Source of the DNA: Fimbriimonas sp.
GTDB taxonomy: Bacteria; Armatimonadota; Fimbriimonadia; Fimbriimonadales; Fimbriimonadaceae
Direction of reading: 5' to 3'
DNA length: 11,286 bases
Assembly (NCBI GenBank): GCA_030447945.1
Contig: JAUJNV010000066.1
Location: 1-11,286, forward strand
Shown here in pieces: positions 1-7,950 of this stretch (position 1 is the first letter of the stretch; every line of letters begins with the position of its first letter). A model generated the notes under the pieces. The model did not search any database, was not told where the DNA came from, and worked only from the letters and a program-made list of their open reading frames with translations. The translations under genes were made by a program, and so were the position numbers.

Positions 1-786
1 GATCTCGAGCGAGACCGTCGCGGGCACCGGGAAGGGCGGGTTTTGGCCGTCCATGAGGCCTGGCAGGAAGCGCTCGAACCAGGCTCCGAACTCGTCCGGC
101 GGCATCACCCGCCTCATCAAATCCGCCTCGACCAGACCCGGCGAGAGGAAGTCCGCGCCTCCCGGTTCTAGGTGCAGGGGGTAGTCGGTGTCGCCGGCAA
201 AGTAGGCGCGGGCGCGCTCCGCCAGCAGAACCCGCAAGGCTTCGTTCCCCACAGCCTGGGCGTAGTCGAAGGCGAAGGCCATGCCGAAGGCGGTGTTGGT
301 GTGGGTGCCGAGGCGGATGGGGTAGGTCTGCTTGGGGAGGAAGTCGTGGTAGCGGTGAACGATCGCCACTTCCAAGGGACGTAGGCTGGCCGCCCACTCC
401 CTTCCCTGCTCGTCGTCCCACTCCCCCAGCTCCTGGGCGAGCTTCAGCAGCCAGGCCCAGCCATACATCCGCTCGAACGACTGCCTCCCCGGCCCCTCCA
501 GATACGCGGCCTCGGCCAGCAGATTCTTCGCCGTCAGGTTCTGCGCAAGCCGCGCCCGCGCCTCGTCCGGCAGCGTGAACCGTTGGAGCAGGCGGACCAG
601 CATCCAGTGGCCGTGGACCGCCGAGTGCCAATCGAAGCAGCCGTAGAACGCGGGGTGCAGCGCGCGGGGGCTCTTCACGTCCTCCTCGCTGTGGAAGACG
701 TGGTCGAGCTTGTTCGGATACTCCCGGACGATGCACCCGAGCGGAAGCCCGGCCAGCGATAGGGCAAGCTCCGGCGTGAGCGTCAC
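1..786 (-). CDS. DUF2891 family protein (3' end beyond window)
   Basis: The 262 visible codons read without a stop to the window edge, so the C-terminus is missing. I recognise the DUF2891 family from several blocks: REYPNKLDHV near residues 21-30, the long block ALHPAFYGCFDWHSAVHGHW near 42-61, the segment GTHTNTAFGMAFAFDYA near 160-176, and LEPGGADFLSPGLVEADLMRRV near 206-227. The many conserved His, Trp and Asp residues suggest an all-helical, glycosidase-like alpha/alpha fold, but the family has no firmly known reaction and I assign none. I see no signal peptide, so it is probably cytoplasmic. The start is a GTG whose last two bases plus the next A form the stop of the upstream peptidase gene (GTGA overlap), which implies translational coupling in one operon. 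The family call is confident; the function is unknown. Confidence 0.85.
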   Translation of the reverse strand, partial: MTLTPELALSLAGLPLGCIVREYPNKLDHVFHSEEDVKSPRALHPAFYGCFDWHSAVHGHWMLVRLLQRFTLPDEARARLAQNLTAKNLLAEAAYLEGPGRQSFERMYGWAWLLKLAQELGEWDDEQGREWAASLRPLEVAIVHRYHDFLPKQTYPIRLGTHTNTAFGMAFAFDYAQAVGNEALRVLLAERARAYFAGDTDYPLHLEPGGADFLSPGLVEADLMRRVMPPDEFGAWFERFLPGLMDGQNPPFPVPATVSLEI

Positions 787-1475
787 GGCTTGCTCGCGAT
801 AAACTCAGTCCACAGCGCGTCGGGGTCCTTCCCCGTGTACTGCTTGAACATCGGCATCGGGTCCTCGCCGGCGCGCAGGGCTCGGTCGAGCGCGGGAACG
901 AGGCGCATGTCGTATTTGCGAGAGGCCCAGGCGAGGAAGTAGGCCGTGGTGCGGTAGGCATCGGTGTACTTCGCCCGTTCTGCGTTGATCCGGGGGCGCG
1001 GAGACTCCGGCTCGTACCGCCACCAGCGCACGTAGTCGGCGATCCCCTCCACCAGCCAGCCCGGCTTGAAGCGGCTGTTGGGATACTGCTGGACGACGTG
1101 AACCAGCTCGTGGATCACCATGCCAAGGTCGTCCGGGTGCTCGGTGATCCACTTGCCGCTGATCGTGATCGTATTGCCGGACGCCCACGCCGGGGCGGAG
1201 ATCTCCTTCTTGATCACGAGGCGGATCTCCTTCGGTGTCTTGAAATTCTCCGTCGCCAGGAGGGAGGTGACCGTCGGGTACCACTTCTCGACCAGCGACT
1301 GCGCGGCCTCCCCCCACATGCTCGACTCTGGAAAGTCCGTCACGTCGACGACGACCTTCGGCGAAGGGAGAGGCTTCGCGAGGGGGTAGACGTAGCGCGA
1401 GAGGGAGAGGGGGGCCTGGGCGGGCGCGGGGGTGACGAGGATCAAGGCGGCGAGGGGGACGAGCGTCAGTCTCAG
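783..1475 (-). CDS. Secreted basic secretory protein (BSP) family metallopeptidase
   Basis: The protein carries the gluzincin motif HELVH (residues 122-126 from the start chosen here), followed 14 residues later by GWLVEGIADYVRWW. That is the signature of the plant and bacterial BSP peptidase family: two zinc-binding histidines, a catalytic glutamate and a downstream acidic ligand region. At about 230 residues it has the family's usual length. A hydrophobic N-terminal stretch (LTLVPLAALILV) ending in PAQA looks like a cleaved signal peptide, so the enzyme should be exported. No ATG, GTG or TTG lies between the in-frame stop TAG at 1497-1499 and a TTG at 1445, and the TTG would cut the signal peptide in half. 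A CTG at 1475 lies seven bases after a good AAGGAG, so I chose it. The stop overlaps the start of the DUF2891 gene by four bases. Substrate unknown. Confidence 0.82.
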   Translation of the reverse strand: MRLTLVPLAALILVTPAPAQAPLSLSRYVYPLAKPLPSPKVVVDVTDFPESSMWGEAAQSLVEKWYPTVTSLLATENFKTPKEIRLVIKKEISAPAWASGNTITISGKWITEHPDDLGMVIHELVHVVQQYPNSRFKPGWLVEGIADYVRWWRYEPESPRPRINAERAKYTDAYRTTAYFLAWASRKYDMRLVPALDRALRAGEDPMPMFKQYTGKDPDALWTEFIASKP

Positions 1476-1482
1476 GGGAGTT

Positions 1483-1488
1483 CTCCTT
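1483..1488 (-). promoter_or_regulatory. Shine-Dalgarno site supporting a CTG start
   Basis: AAGGAG lies seven bases upstream of the CTG at 1473-1475 that opens the peptidase frame. No standard start codon is placed to use it: the first in-frame TTG is 30 bases further on. The site is the main reason for calling a CTG start. The alternative is a base error that changed an ATG or GTG. Confidence 0.6.
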
Positions 1489-1499
1489 GGGGAAGCCTA

Positions 1500-1875
1500 G
1501 TTTGCCACGCAGCCGCCCGCGCGGACCGAGTGGCCGCCCCGAAGGGCCCCAGGCCGTGGCGGTAAACGTTGAGGCATCCGGCGGTCGGCGTACCGCCAGT
1601 GAGGGCGGTTGTCGCGGCCCATCGCCATCTTCACGAGGTCCCACCCGCGCAGGGCCCGTAGTTCGTGTTTGGGTAGGAGGTTCGGGCGATGCTCAGGCTC
1701 CAGAGGGAGCCGGTGCCGCCGACATGCTCACCTGCGATGTGGCTGCGGCTATCGCTCCGGCGGCCATACGACGGCCCCTCCCGTCGATGACGAAGCCGGG
1801 GTCGGCGCGCGCAAAGAAGAACGGCGCATCGATCGTCCAGTGGGACATCTTGCCCACTGCCGCGTAGGCGCCTCG
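1500..1875 (-). pseudogene. Possible degraded tail of a DUF1559-type prepilin-like protein
   Basis: This 376-base gap has no intact ORF that I trust. Read on the minus strand, sensible protein text changes frame several times. The first frame has MSHWTIDAPFFFARADPGF (about 1848 to 1792). A second has GTGSLWSLSIARTSYPNTNYGP followed by GGTS (about 1710 to 1630). A third has MAMG and then a mixed tail. Tyr/Asn-rich text followed by an HxGGT-like turn and a short hydrophobic strand resembles the end of the DUF1559 (H-X9-DG) prepilin-like proteins, which are abundant in Planctomycetota and Armatimonadota. The diagnostic His and Asp-Gly are not intact, and no N-terminal prepilin segment is present, since the methyltransferase gene ends immediately upstream. 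It may equally be non-coding spacer. Low confidence. Confidence 0.25.
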
Positions 1876-2901
1876 TTAGGGACGGCGCGCCAGGATCAGG
1901 GTCTGCGGGGTCGGAAGCAAGTCGATTCGCTCGACTCGCTCGAAGCCCGCGTTTGCGCACATTCGCTCCAGCTCCGGCAAGGTATAGGCGTCGCCGGCGG
2001 GGGTGCCGGCGAGCATGATGATGCTGAATCCGGCGGACCAAGGGGGCGTCACGCGGTCCTCGTTCGGCACGAACTCCAGGATCGCCACCCTTCCCCCGGG
2101 CTTCAGCGCCGCGTGCGCCTTGCGCAGCAGGCTCTCGTTCGTGGCTGCGTCGAAGTGGTGGAGGAAGTTCGGCAGGAGCACCAGGTCGTAGTCTCGCCCG
2201 AGATCCACCTCGAACGCGCTGCCGGGCAGGAGCTCGTAGCGGTCGACGACGCCGAACCGTTGCGCGTTCTCCCTCGCGAAGGTCAGCACGTTGGGCCAGT
2301 CGCTCGCGACGACGCGGGCGTTCGGGTTGCGCTGGGCGATCACGATGCCGAAGACGCCGTGCCCGGCCGCGATGTCGAGGACCTTCCACGGCTCGCCGGA
2401 GTCCGCCCCGAGCGCGCCCGCCAACATCTGCGCGGGCATCATCATGATCGGCATCATCGACCGCGCGAAATCCACCCACATCGGGTGGTCGGGGGTGAGG
2501 CCGCTCATGTCGTCGAGCGGCCCGCCCCGGCGCACGACCTCCGCGACGTCTCGGAAGCTGCGGACCAGATGGTCGGACACGAGGAACCCGCTGACGCTGC
2601 CGACGTACATCGGCGAACGGCGGTCGAGGAACGCGGCCGCGTCGGGAGCGAGGCCGTAGCGCCCGTCCTCCTTCGTAAGGAAGCCTTGCACCGTAAGGTA
2701 GTCGGCGAGGATGCGCGCGCCCCTCAGGGAGACTCCACAGCGCTGCGCCAAGGCCTCGGCGGTATCGGCGCCTTCCCCGACGGCGGTGAACAAGCCCAGC
2801 TCGATGGCACCCTTCAGCGCGGACGCCTTCTGGAACGCGGTCAGCGTATCCATGATCCGATCGGGCGACGCGTGCGGCTGAGAGGAAGGGACAGTTGCCA
2901 T
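1876..2901 (-). CDS. Family-2 SAM-dependent O-methyltransferase with dimerisation domain
   Basis: The 341-residue protein has the two-domain build of plant-type and bacterial small-molecule O-methyltransferases. Residues about 15-100 form a winged-helix dimerisation domain (helix KASALKGAIELGLF, then RGARILADYLTVQGFL). Residues about 165-335 form the Rossmann catalytic domain, with SAM motif I VLDIAAGHG at 174-182, an acidic loop ASDWPNVL at 199-206, and LPNFLHHFD at 243-251, where this family has its catalytic-base histidine. The segment LKPGGRVAILEF at 267-278 is the usual post-II motif. I chose the ATG at 2901 because the frame upstream of it (from 2949) is only Gly/Arg/Lys-rich text and because an A/G-rich stretch (AAGGG) lies just before the ATG. 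The likely role is methylation of a hydroxylated secondary metabolite, quinone or pigment; the substrate cannot be read from sequence. It stands alone, with no adjoining biosynthetic genes. Confidence 0.87.
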   Translation of the reverse strand: MATVPSSQPHASPDRIMDTLTAFQKASALKGAIELGLFTAVGEGADTAEALAQRCGVSLRGARILADYLTVQGFLTKEDGRYGLAPDAAAFLDRRSPMYVGSVSGFLVSDHLVRSFRDVAEVVRRGGPLDDMSGLTPDHPMWVDFARSMMPIMMMPAQMLAGALGADSGEPWKVLDIAAGHGVFGIVIAQRNPNARVVASDWPNVLTFARENAQRFGVVDRYELLPGSAFEVDLGRDYDLVLLPNFLHHFDAATNESLLRKAHAALKPGGRVAILEFVPNEDRVTPPWSAGFSIIMLAGTPAGDAYTLPELERMCANAGFERVERIDLLPTPQTLILARRP

Positions 2902-2960
2902 ACGCCCTTTTTTACCCCCGCCCTGGGAGCCCGCTCGTCCCGAGCGCATGGAGATGTGGG

Positions 2961-3077
2961 TTGTAGCTTGTGGTTTGTAGCTTGAAGAAGTGGGAAACCA
3001 GAGCCTACAGCGTCAAGGGTTGCCCCGAGCCCCAGCCGTGCCAAGGATCACGAGCCACAAACTACAATCCACAAGCT
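2961..3077. repeat. Intergenic direct and inverted word repeats
   Basis: The 214-base spacer between the methyltransferase and helicase starts contains the word TTGTAGCTTG twice in direct order (2961-2970 and 2975-2984). A 20-base copy of the same text lies in inverted orientation: 2965-2984 against 3058-3077, with two mismatches. The two arms could pair around a 73-base loop. The text is AT-richer than the flanking genes. The spacer lies between divergent genes, so it is not a terminator for either and must also hold their promoters, which I could not pinpoint. It resembles a dispersed intergenic repeat unit. Confidence 0.65.
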
Positions 3078-3115
3078 CGGCTTGAGGCTCGCCGGTACAC
3101 TCTGCCTCGGGAGAC

Positions 3116-4835
3116 ATGCCAAAACCACCTCGAAAGAAGCCCGAAACGAAACCGGCGTACGCGAAAAAGAAGACCGTCCTCCGCCCGAAGCACGCGCACA
3201 CGACGCGGACCACCGCGCCTCCCGACAAGCCGCGTCCGGCCCCCGCGCCCGAACCCGTCGAGGAAGCGCCGGAGCCGATGGCCTTCGCCGAGCTCGGGCT
3301 CACGGAGCCGATCGCTCGTGCCGTGGCGGACATGGGGTTCGAGACGGCGACGCCGATTCAGGCGCGGGCGATTCCCGTTCTCCTTCCGGGCGCGACCTCA
3401 TCGGCCAGGCGTGCAGACGGGGACGGGCAAGCACGGCCGCCTTCGCGCTGCCCTTGATCCAAAAGATGGACGTCTCTCGTCGAGCCGCAGGCGCTCGTGC
3501 TCGCGCCCACGCGGGAGCTGGCGGCGCAGGTCGCCGGCGGCATTCACGATCCGCGAAGCACACCGGCCTGCGGGTCGTGCCGGTCTACGGCGGGCAGCCC
3601 ATCGACCGCCAGTTCCGATCCCGCGCGCGGCGCGCAGATCAGCGTCGACGCCGGGCCGGCAGTTCGACCACCCGCGCCGGGGCCTGCTGAGCGCCGTGCA
3701 CTTCGCGTGCGCTGGACGAGGCGGACGAGATGTCGCGCTCGGCTTCGCGGAGGACCTGGAGGCGATCCCCCTGGGCGAGCGCCAGTTCGAGGAGCGCCAG
3801 CTCGGCCTCTTCTCCGCCACTACGGCGCGCATCATCGCCTGACGAAGAAGTTCCTGCGGAATCCGGAGCACGTCCTGGTCGAGTCGAAGCGCCGCACGGT
3901 CGAGACGACGAACCAGACCTACTACGAGGTCGCGCCGGGCAAGAAGCTGGAGGCGCTAGCGCGTGCTCGACATGGAGACGCCGGGCCCGACCATCGTCTT
4001 TTGCTGCACCCGGCAGGACACGAACGACCTCACCGAGGCCCTGCGCCTGCGGGGGCTACAACGCCGACGCGTTGCACGGCGACATGAATCAGATGGAGCG
4101 CGACCGCGTCATGCGCCGCTTCCGCGAGGGGCAGGCGGACCTGCTCGTGGCGACCGACGTGGCCGCGCGCGGCCTGGACATCGAGACGGTCACCCACGTC
4201 GTCAACTTCGACATCCCGGTGGACGTCGAGCAGTACATCCACTGATCGGGCGCACGGGCCGCGCCGGCCGCACGGGGGACGCGATCACGCTCAGCCACAA
4301 GGCGCGAACGCCGGCAGCTCCTGAACATCGAGCGCCTGATCGGGGCGAGCATCAAGCCTGCCCGCATCCCTACCGCGGCCGACATCGCCGCCCGCCGCCG
4401 CGACGCTCCGCGACTTCGTTGAGGGCGACCATCGAAGCGAACGCCTTCGACGGCCACCTGGCGACGGTGGAAGAGCTCAGCGAGGAGTTCGATCCCGCCG
4501 AGGTCGCGGCGGCGGCGCCTACTACGCCTGGCAAACCAGCACAGCTCCCCCGCCGAAGCCGCCGAGGAGCTGCACGCCGACGGCGAGCAGCCCGGAAGCC
4601 GGCATGACCTGGCCTTCGCTCTGCCCGGTCGCCAAGACGGCTCTCCGTCCCGCCGACTCGTCGGCGCGATCACGAACGGCCGGCCTCAACGGCAGCCATC
4701 GGCGTTATCGATACTTGGATCGCACGGCCTTCGTAGAAGTCCCGTCGCCCAGGCCGAACGGGTCATCGAGGCGCTGATGAACACAAAGCTGCGGAACCGG
4801 AAGGTAAAGGTGCAACTGGCGCGGCCGGCTGATCT
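3116..4835 (+). pseudogene. DEAD-box RNA helicase with DbpA-type RNA-binding domain, frameshifted
   Basis: Joining short stretches from the three forward frames gives one complete DEAD-box helicase of about 570 residues. Its motifs occur in order: Q motif TPIQARAIPVLL; motif I as QTGTGK then [73 protein letters not shown]; and IGRTGRAGRTGDAITL. A Lys/Pro-rich N-terminal tail precedes the core. The end (about 4620-4833) spells GRQDG, LVGAITN, LDRTAFVEVP and RVIEAL...KLRNRKVKVQLARP in shifting frames, which is the DbpA/DeaD C-terminal RNA-binding domain. It would unwind structured RNA in ribosome assembly or mRNA turnover. The frame changes roughly every 30-150 bases from about 3388 to 4835. 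At 3388-3390 one missing G in a G run explains the first shift. Motifs are intact apart from the indels, so sequencing error is more likely than true decay. The start ATG at 3116 is plausible (GGGAG just upstream). Confidence 0.85.
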
Positions 4836-4840
4836 GATCT

Positions 4841-4870
4841 CCTCCTCAAAGTGGTTCGTCTTTGAGGAGG
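4841..4870 (+). terminator. Hairpin after the helicase gene
   Basis: An 11-base perfect inverted repeat (CCTCCTCAAAG / CTTTGAGGAGG) surrounds an 8-base loop, directly after the end of the helicase RNA-binding domain and 24 bases before the next gene's ATG. No T run follows, so it is either a weak or factor-assisted terminator or a structure in the leader of the downstream gene. Note that the right arm contains GAGGAGG, which could be a ribosome-binding sequence hidden in the stem. Confidence 0.5.
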
Positions 4871-4894
4871 GGGTCCGATGCGGTAAAGGTAGGG

Positions 4895-7058
4895 ATGGCC
4901 CGTTACCGGTCTCTCTTCCCTGCCCTGATGCTGGGCGTCGCACTCGCCCCTGCTGCGCCCTGGGACACTCGTAGCGACTCGTGGGTGGCCACCGATGCTC
5001 TGGGACGGCAACTGCCGAAGGCGCCCCAGCCCCGCAAGCCGACCGGTTCGTGGGGATCTTCTATTTTCTTTGGCTGGGGAGCACGGGACGCAGGGCCTTT
5101 CGATATCACGAAGATCCTCCGGAAGAGCCCGCGCGCGATGGCCGACCCGAAGCGACCCCCTGTGGGGGCCGATCGGTGCGCCGCACCACTGGGGGAGCCG
5201 GCGTTCGGCTACTACGTCTCGAACGACGAGTAGCTGCGCACGCGCAGATGCTCTCGGACGCGGGGATCGACATGGTGGTGTTCGACGTCACGAACAACCT
5301 CACCTACCCCCGGAGCTATCTCGCGCTCTGCCGGGTGTGGTCGCAGGTCTGCGCCGAGGGGGCCGAACGCCCCAGATCGCATTCCTCACGCCGTTCCACA
5401 CCCCGGCGGGCGTGACGCAAACCCTCTTTGCAGACTTCTACTCGAAGGGCTTCTACCGCGACCTGTGGTTCCGATGGGAGGGCAAGCCCCTCATCCTCGC
5501 CGACCCCAGCCGCATCCGCCCCGAGATGCTCGCCTCCTCCCAGCGCACCCCGGGACTGCTACGCTCGACGGAGACCTACGGCCAGACCTTCCGGGCGGAG
5601 CGTCCCTTCGACCGGGTCGGGGGCGAGTTCCCCACTTACAACTCCGTCGCCTCTGCGGCGACCGTCTCCCTCTACGCGGGCGGACCCCGGCGAAGGCTCG
5701 TCGCGAAGCGTCGCCTGGCGCCCCTGAAAGACAACGCGCTCGCCCTCTGGGAGCTGTCGACGCCGCTTCCCGCGGGAGACTACTACCTGGAGCAATCCGA
5801 GCCGGGCGGACAGGTGGGGTGGTGGAGCGAGAGCGGGGACGTCTACGCTGCAGGCCGCGCGATGCTGAACGGCGCACCCGCGCCGGGCGACCGCACGCTC
5901 TCCGTCCGGTATGTGGGCGAGACTACGCCCAAGTCTCTCGTCCCGCGGGGAGGCGCCCTCTCCAAGGAGACGGCCAGCACCTTGACACGACGGATCAAGG
6001 CGTTCTTCACCTTCCGCACGCCCCAAGCGGACTACTTCACCGGCCCGACCGGCAGGGACCAGTGGGGATGGCTGGAGGTCTTTCCGCAGCACGTCTTCCG
6101 GAACGCCGGCGGCGGGGCGGAGCAGATGGTGGTGGGGGTGGCGCAGAACGCGGTGGATGGGCGGCTCGCCGTGCTCAGCAACCCGCGCGCGCACGGCCGC
6201 AGCTTTCACAAGGGAAAGCAGCCGGGGCCAGAGGGGCAGGACCACTCCGGGAAAAACTTCCAGGAGCAGTGGGATCGGGCGCTCCAGGTCGACCCTCGGT
6301 TCGTCTTCGTCACCGGGTGGAACGAGTGGATCGCCGGGCGGTTCGACGCGAGCGCGCCGTTCTACGGCACCGGCCCGGTGAACTTTGTGGACTCGTTCGA
6401 CCACGAATACAGCCGGGACATCGAGCCGGTGAAGGGTGGGCACACGGACAGCTACTACTACCAGTTGGTCGCCAACGTCCGGCGCTACAAGGGAGCCCGG
6501 CCGCCCGAGGCGCCGAACGGGCGGCACGAGATCCGGATCGACGGACGGTTCAACGACTGGCGGAAGGTGCGGCCCGAGTTTCGTGACGACCGATTCGATA
6601 CCGCCTTCCGTGACCACCCCGGCTGGGGCACGGCTAGCCACTTCCGGAACCGGACGGGGCGGAACGACCTGGTGCGGATGAAGGTAGCGCAGGGCGCGCG
6701 GCACGCCTTCTTCTTCGCGGAGGCGCGCGAGCCGTGGCGCGGCGTGGGAGCGGGAGTGCCTCTCACCCTATGGGTCAGCAGGGGATTCCGGGTCCTGGGC
6801 TTCGGACGGGGCGACGGCTTCGCGGTGCTGGAGAGGAATCGAAACGGGCTTTGGATCCGCGAGAGGCTCGTCCCGTGCCGCCTTCAGGGCCGAAGTTTGG
6901 AGTTGTCGATCCCGCTAGATTTGATGGGGAAGAGCGGCCGGTTCGACTTCAAGTGGACGGACAACGTCGACCCGGAAGCCAACCCCTTGGATCTCTATCG
7001 GCACGGCGACACGGCCCCTAACGGGCGCTTCGCCTATGCCTTTCGACGGGCACCGTGA
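4895..7058 (+). CDS. Secreted GH71/99-like glycosidase with accessory domains; 5' part frameshifted
   Basis: The ATG at 4895 opens a signal peptide (MARYRSLFPALMLGVALAPA). The barrel start follows in changing frames: VGIFYFLWLG, then GPFDITKILRKSP, DPLWGPIGAPHHWG, EPAFGYYVSND and HAQMLSDAGIDMVVFDVTNN. From about 5363 one frame is open to the stop. It gives the rest of the GH71/99-like catalytic barrel (FYSKGFYRDLWFRWEGKPLI; later TGWNEW at 6312-6329), interrupted at about 5553-5954 by a beta-rich insertion with the text FDRVGGEFPTYNS and GDYYLEQSEPGGQVGWWS, typical of a carbohydrate-binding-like sandwich. The C-terminal part (about 6525-7055, IDGRFNDW to DFKWTDNVDP) looks like a family-9-type binding or DOMON-like domain. 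It should be an exported enzyme acting on a polysaccharide or N-glycan-like substrate; the specificity is unknown. The last frameshift falls on the G run at 5358-5362, one G short. The same gene read in the open frame alone starts at 4995, but that N-terminus is out of frame. Confidence 0.85.
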
Positions 7059-7066
7059 TCATCCCC

Positions 7067-7149
7067 TTTGGGAGTGCGGCAACCTGTCGCGCGTTCATTG
7101 AGCGAGAAGCCGGAGGAACAAGACGGCGACAGGTCGCCGCGCTCCCAAA
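7067..7149. terminator. Long inverted repeat between convergent genes
   Basis: Bases 7067-7090 pair with 7126-7149 as a 24-base-pair stem with two mismatches, which are G:U-type changes on the minus-strand transcript (A:C on the plus strand). The loop is 35 bases. The right arm contains its own small palindrome, GGCGACAGGTCGCC (7125-7138). The element fills the 92-base gap between the ends of the convergent glycosidase and methyltransferase genes, so it is likely a bidirectional terminator or mRNA end-stabilising structure. AAATTT, not a T run, follows on the plus strand. Its size suggests an intergenic repeat family. Confidence 0.65.
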
Positions 7150-7150
7150 T

Positions 7151-7906
7151 TTAGCTTTTGATCGCGCTGTAGTGGATGCGGTCGCTCTTGAAGCGGGGCG
7201 GGTCGAGGGTGTAGCTGTGGTAGGAGCGGACCTGCTCGAAGCCCGCGGCGGCGAGCATCGCGCGCACCTCCTCCTCGTCGTAGGCGCGCTGCACGTGGGT
7301 CTCCTCGAACATTTCGCCGTTCATCCAAAAGAGCATGCGAACCGTGATCGTCCGCGCCTCGGCGTCCCACTCGCCCTGCCACTTGTAGCGGAGCTTCGAT
7401 CGCTCGCGCAGGTCCTGCTGGTCGAAGAGTCTCGCCTCGAAGGCGTAGGCGGTGTTCAGATCGAAGATGAAGGAGCCACCGGGGGGCAGGTGCGCGGCGA
7501 CCCGGTGGAAGGCGCTCTGAAACTTCGCAGGCTCGGTGATGTTGTTCAGGCTGTCGAAGAAGCTGAGGGCGGCGTCGTAGGTGCGGCCCATCTCAAACGA
7601 CGCGGCGTCGGCGACTTCGTACCGGATGTCCAGCCCTTTCTTTTTCGCCTTCCGGCGCGCTTCTTCGATCATCCCCCCGGAGAGATCGAGCCCCTCCATC
7701 TCGAACCCCTCGTTGGCGAGCATCTCGCACATCGTGCCCGTGCCGCAGCACACGTCCAGCACGCTCCTCGGTTGGACGTTCTGCACGGAGAGAAGAAGCA
7801 GGTAGTAGCTGGTCCACATCCGGTAGGGGACCACGCGCATAAGCTCGTCGTAATAGGGCGCGACGGGACCAAAGCTGTGCGGAGTCTCGGAGGGTGGGGA
7901 CGACAT
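7151..7906 (-). CDS. Class I SAM-dependent methyltransferase
   Basis: A 251-residue Rossmann methyltransferase. Motif I is VLDVCCGTG (residues 49-57), the acidic ribose-binding residue lies in MEGLDLSGGMIEEAR (70-84), then comes the adenine loop VADAASFEM (98-106) and FFDSLNNI (116-123). PPGGSFIFDLNTAYAF (141-156) is the usual strand after the post-I helix. A C-terminal beta-rich part (residues 170-245, ending DPPRFKSDRIHYSAIKS) should shape the substrate site. I chose the ATG at 7906; a TTG 24 bases further upstream would add only poorly conserved residues. It lies 44 bases downstream of the ArsR-type regulator on the same strand, so the two are probably one transcript. Regulator-methyltransferase pairs of this kind occur widely, but the substrate cannot be inferred. 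No arsenite-methyltransferase cysteine set (as in ArsM) is visible. Confidence 0.87.
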   Translation of the reverse strand: MSSPPSETPHSFGPVAPYYDELMRVVPYRMWTSYYLLLLSVQNVQPRSVLDVCCGTGTMCEMLANEGFEMEGLDLSGGMIEEARRKAKKKGLDIRYEVADAASFEMGRTYDAALSFFDSLNNITEPAKFQSAFHRVAAHLPPGGSFIFDLNTAYAFEARLFDQQDLRERSKLRYKWQGEWDAEARTITVRMLFWMNGEMFEETHVQRAYDEEEVRAMLAAAGFEQVRSYHSYTLDPPRFKSDRIHYSAIKS

Positions 7907-7950
7907 GGAGGACGGTCCTATTTCACCCAATTCCGCTCACGGGCCGAGGA

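Noticed and set aside
805..1644. Minus-strand open frame of 279 codons
   Set aside because: It shares the region with the BSP peptidase in another frame, and the peptidase frame carries the HELVH and EGIADY motifs. Only its upstream part may overlap the possible prepilin-like relic.
1609..2985. Plus-strand open frame of 458 codons
   Set aside because: It lies opposite the well-supported O-methyltransferase, has low-complexity Arg/His/Gly-rich text and no recognisable domain; it is an antisense shadow of GC-rich coding DNA.
5559..6704. Minus-strand open frame of 381 codons
   Set aside because: It is antisense to the glycosidase, rich in Pro/Arg/Val without motifs; a shadow frame.
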